Assembly: GCA_021234155.1 (NCBI GenBank)
Contig: JAJEKV010000141.1
Span: 1,180,356 to 1,244,355, forward strand
DNA: 64,000 bases
DNA from: Isoetes taiwanensis
Lineage: Eukaryota; Streptophyta; Lycopodiopsida; Isoetales; Isoetaceae
Direction of reading: 5' to 3'
The notes beneath the pieces were generated by a model. That model was not told the DNA's origin, searched no databases, and saw only the letters and a program-made list of their open reading frames with translations. Shown here piece after piece: positions 60,954-64,000 of this stretch. The number at the start of each line of letters is the position of its first letter. Positions within the stretch are counted from its first letter, which is position 1. The position numbers and the translations under genes were made by a program.

Positions 60954-61356
60954 GCTCCTTCGCGCCTTTTAGCGAATAAATATTCTGGCAGAGACGTCAC
61001 TCACAGATATCAAATTTTTATTATGTATGGCGGATATCAGTCCCCGATATCAGCACGCCCGGCAAAATACGACTACGTGGTGTCTGTTTCATACGTGGCA
61101 TTATTCCTACGTGGCATTTTTGTTTTCTATTTACTGCAAGTATTTAAGTGTCTTCGGAATTTTTCAAAAAAACGTTTGCGCATATTGGTGATATAAACCA
61201 GTTTTTCCTCTGCATTCCAAATAAATTTTAAAAATTACATTGTGTAACACAGTGTACATAAGCTTCTGCCCGGATCTCCATAGTACTCTAACAATGATCC
61301 AATAATTTGCCTGACAATTCAATGCCCTGGCTACAAAAAATGGACTACAGACTCTA
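60954..61356. promoter_or_regulatory. PFDN3-PMS1 spacer, PMS1 promoter
   Basis: About 400 bp separate the PFDN3 stop from the PMS1 start, both on the minus strand, so this must hold the PFDN3 3' end and the PMS1 promoter. It includes short direct repeats of tacgtggca(t) near 61,074-61,118. No clear TATA box is seen. Confidence 0.5.
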
Positions 61357-62109
61357 TTATGATGATTCATCCTTGCTCTGCAGCTTTTGTTTTCTTCGTT
61401 GATGCACGTCCCAATTGTAAACACGTGCTATTGTGACCTGTACAAATGCGAAATCATGAGTAAATGCTTGAATATCCCTGACAAACAAAATTATGTTGTA
61501 CCTCAGTAGTAGTGACTTGATCTCGCAAAAACTTCAGGTCTTCGTCAATGGCTTCCAAACTGACGCTTGCGTTATCCAAATTTTTTTTTAAAAGAGATTC
61601 TGCCTGCACCAATATATTGATCAATCAACATCAGCGAATAAGAAAATAAGATGCTATGGCTTCTCTTGCATATATGTAAGGCCAGACCTCTTCATATGTG
61701 TACTCCAACATGACATTTGCACCAAGCCACAAGCACACGGAGTTTGTGTCTTCAATAGAGGCTTGTGAATATATACCTTCTGCCACCTCATAATCCACTT
61801 TCAGTGCCTAAAGTATAGTAAATAAATAAGACAAAAGTGGCATATTTTCTACAGCAAAATTTATTTTTAACATAGATGCCATCGGTTTAATTCAACTGTC
61901 TAAAGGCTGCTCTTAAAACTAGCTGCTCTGGTAGGTGAACGACCTTAAACGAGATAAGTATGATGCGATAAAAAGTACCTCAGGACTATCCAATTCGTTA
62001 ATAACAAGTGAAACCAACAATGCCAAAACTTACTCACCTCATCTGAATCTTGTTTGCTGATCAATGTTCCCACAATGTCGATACATTTCCGAATATCCGG
62101 GATCTTACT
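61357..62109 (-). CDS. PFDN3: Prefoldin subunit 3 (VBP1), C-terminal exons
   Basis: Four in-frame exons with GT/AG introns: 62,038-62,109; 61,688-61,807; 61,502-61,603; 61,357-61,437. They encode 124 residues ending in TAA. The sequence is that of prefoldin 3: [15 protein letters not shown], then [18 protein letters not shown] and [13 protein letters not shown], then [20 protein letters not shown] and [10 protein letters not shown]. The alpha-type subunit contributes a coiled-coil tentacle to the hexameric prefoldin that delivers actin and tubulin to CCT in the cytosol. The N-terminal ~60-70 residues are not found in 62.1-64.0 kb. Either an intron longer than 1.9 kb precedes this point or the gene is 5'-truncated. 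Confidence 0.9.
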
Positions 62110-63129
62110 CTGCAAATAGATACATAACATCAAGAATCACTTGTACAAATTACTTGCTAGCTAAAACATGCCTGCAATTTTGTATTTTTACTCAGACAGC
62201 TCATTTTAACTGGTTCTAAATGCCAACCTTAAAAAGACTGATATGTAGTGTTAACCAATGTAACCAATGAATTCTGCATTCTTTTGGTGTGTCTAAAGGC
62301 GTCCACCCAGTAAGCAATGAGCAGGAGCCCCCTCAACCTTCAATCAACTAGCCTGTGAGCCTTGCAAGGCTGCAAGCCATGATGAGCAGCTAATCCGCAG
62401 CAATATCAACAATTTGAGCATTTGATTTTCTAGAGCAATATCAGTCTTGAGGATATTTTCCCCAGCTCCAAAACAGCCTATCTTGCAGAGAAAGAAGCTT
62501 GTTACTAGGAAAATAATTGAGGCATACCATCGTCCATCGGCTCAGGCAATCTTGGATGGAAGCATTACAAAAAGCATTTCCATAGCAGACCCTAGTTCTA
62601 GCCAAAATGTAGTTCTAGCCAAAATGTGGAAAATGCACGTAAGTTGCTTGCTTTTCTATTTCCAGTATTTTAAAATTTGGTAGATACCTACTTTGGTTTC
62701 ATTTATGTTTCTCTGCTACATCTTCTTAACAAAACAGTCACACAGAATAGTGAATATAGCTACCAATGATCAGTTATGAAAAGGCAGATGCTTTGCTATG
62801 GGACATTGGTCCTTCCAGACAGATTGCAGTTCTGTTTCTTTTGGTTTCAACAAGCTGGTTTTAGATATGTTTCCTTACAGCTAAGACTCATAGCCCTCTC
62901 ACTCAACATTTTAACCTTCTAGAAGCTGCTTTTCCCCCTTGTTACAGGGATGGCATGTCTGTGAATTGCTTGGCTGCAATCCATGAAGCTGCATTACTCC
63001 AAAAGGCTTTATAGCCTCATTGTCAGAGTACCCCAGAATCATTGTTGTCCATGTAACGCATCAGGCAACAGCATCCTATCAAAAACCGATTCCCTTTAGC
63101 ACAACCCATGGCTATTCCGCAAAATCTTG
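62110..63129. other. Upstream of PFDN3 exons, no exon recognised
   Basis: No prefoldin N-terminal coding is seen on the minus strand. A plus-strand frame at 62,447-62,683 has no recognisable motif. If PFDN3 is intact this would be intron. Confidence 0.4.
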
Positions 63130-63231
63130 TTACTTGGGTAAAAGCTTTGCCTCAAACCTCTCCCTCCAAGCAATGAATGCTTCAATTGCCACTTCCTCAC
63201 CATGTAGTTCAACTACCTCATATCTGAATGC
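63130..63231 (-). pseudogene. RWD-domain-protein-like exon
   Basis: A 33-codon block after a splice acceptor (attgcag) reads AFRYEVVELHGEEVAIEAFI then AWRERFEAKLL and stops. It resembles the conserved segment after the RWD domain in RWDD1-type proteins (Val-Glu-x-His-Gly-Glu ... Ala-Trp-Arg-Glu-Arg-Phe-Glu). The early stop and lack of neighbouring RWD exons suggest a fragment or retained exon of a decayed copy. Confidence 0.45.
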
Positions 63232-63534
63232 CTGCAATTTTTACTCATCTATAAATGAACCTGATCATCCAAACTAGCTAGGTTTCGAGCATACTTCTGG
63301 GAAAGCCATTCTTTGGGCTAGTCAACATGCTTGCCGCAAAGCCCCAATATGCCACTAAAACCTACCAACAGACATGATGTCATGATAAAAAAAATGTTAT
63401 CTCTGGTCCTAAATATCTGATGTACTTTTTGAAAATCAAATAGTCATAACACACCACCAGCGGTCTACAGACGTGTAACATCAAGCAACTAGGTCCTGAG
63501 CCTTCTCATTGCATTGTCCACTCAAAGTAGCAGC

Positions 63535-63720
63535 CTAAACAGCAGGACAATAAGCAACTGCCTCTTGGAATAACGCTCTTAGATCCTTTCCATTAGAAAA
63601 ATCTTGCAACTTAGGGAATACGTGTTGGTCCTTCAGTGAATGTCTCATAGCGGACCACCCTTTTGCCTTCTGTTTTACGTGTGGCTGCTTCTCAATCTGA
63701 GCTTCTTCTTCTTTTTTCTT
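63535..63720 (-). pseudogene. Lys/Glu-rich open exon-like block
   Basis: A 61-codon frame follows a splice-acceptor-like attacag and reads KKKEEEAQIEKQPHVKQ, then GWSAMRHSLKDQHVFPKL, and on to a TAG. It lies ~300 bp upstream of, and on the same strand as, the RWD-like exon, so both may derive from one decayed gene. Family not recognised. Confidence 0.25.
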
Positions 63721-64000
63721 CTGTAATATTGCAACCTTGATCCCTAAAAAACTTGATTGCTATCTAGTTTTCCTACTAATCCTGTTCATTGCACATAATA
63801 AGGTGCCCACATGTTCGGCTTTAAAAAGGGAACTTCAAAAGATTTTGAAAGAAACAAACATGACTAGCAGGAAGGAAGAATTTTCAGTAGAATTTTATTA
63901 CATCCTGAAATGCTACTAACGTTAAACACTATAAAATACACAGAATAAAAGATGCTGTGAGGGCTCAAGCAGCAATGGACTGCAAGGTGCCACCGAGACA

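Overview
The window is nuclear DNA of a land plant. It holds three conserved, intron-rich eukaryotic genes on the minus strand, all with canonical GT/AG splice sites: an ARMC6-type armadillo protein (28,954-32,422), a MutL-family mismatch-repair gene of the PMS1/PMS2 type (55,048-60,953) and the C-terminal exons of prefoldin subunit 3 (61,357-62,109). Everything else is mainly decayed mobile DNA. The transposase-like families (one with a HTHEDVD core, one with FAENYT and DGAASQFK motifs) are ones I associate with seed-free plants and algae more than with flowering plants, so a fern, lycophyte or bryophyte is my best guess. This rests on memory, not on a search.

Layout. 1-2.1 kb: no gene. 2.1-10.8 kb: broken coding pieces (FCP1-like HAD phosphatase, an unknown gene with one internal stop, a DUF8039-like fragment, a Glu-rich ORF), punctuated by a dispersed palindrome of the form CACGC-n-GCGTG and a ~154-bp inverted repeat at 5.2 kb. 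11.1-14.0 kb: dead DUF7869-like element. 14.3-20.9 kb: L1-type LINE debris, a ~260-bp CT microsatellite and a small retroposed insert with a ~25-bp target-site duplication. 21-28.9 kb: mostly non-coding, with a tRNA-derived SINE, a GC-rich promoter-like island and a ~1-kb tandem duplication abutting ARMC6. 29-36.4 kb: ARMC6 and, divergently, a broken and apparently rearranged ZRANB3-like SNF2 helicase containing a heat-shock-element-bearing LTR-like segment and a Ty3/gypsy protease remnant. 37-39.7 kb: TTCTAGAA-rich and GATC-rich repeats. 39.7-49.2 kb: two convergent modules, one with RING-like, HAD phosphatase and Ulp1 protease parts (+) and one with a FAENYT transposase-like gene (-), separated by a tandem array. 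50.65-52.46 kb: a PIF/Harbinger-like element with TTA target duplication and an exon-like cargo. 52.5-54.1 kb: dispersed and duplicated repeats. 55-62.1 kb: PMS1 downstream of PFDN3 in the same orientation. 62.1-64 kb: two isolated exon-like pieces.

Functionally, PMS1 repairs replication mismatches with MLH1, prefoldin 3 feeds nascent actin and tubulin to the chaperonin, and ARMC6 is a conserved armadillo scaffold of unclear role. They are housekeeping genes with no evident shared pathway. The strongest candidates for new biology are the 39.7-49.2 kb composite element, the lineage-specific exon duplication inside the PMS1 linker, the heat-element-bearing LTR-like segment and the palindrome-studded 2.8-10.8 kb region.
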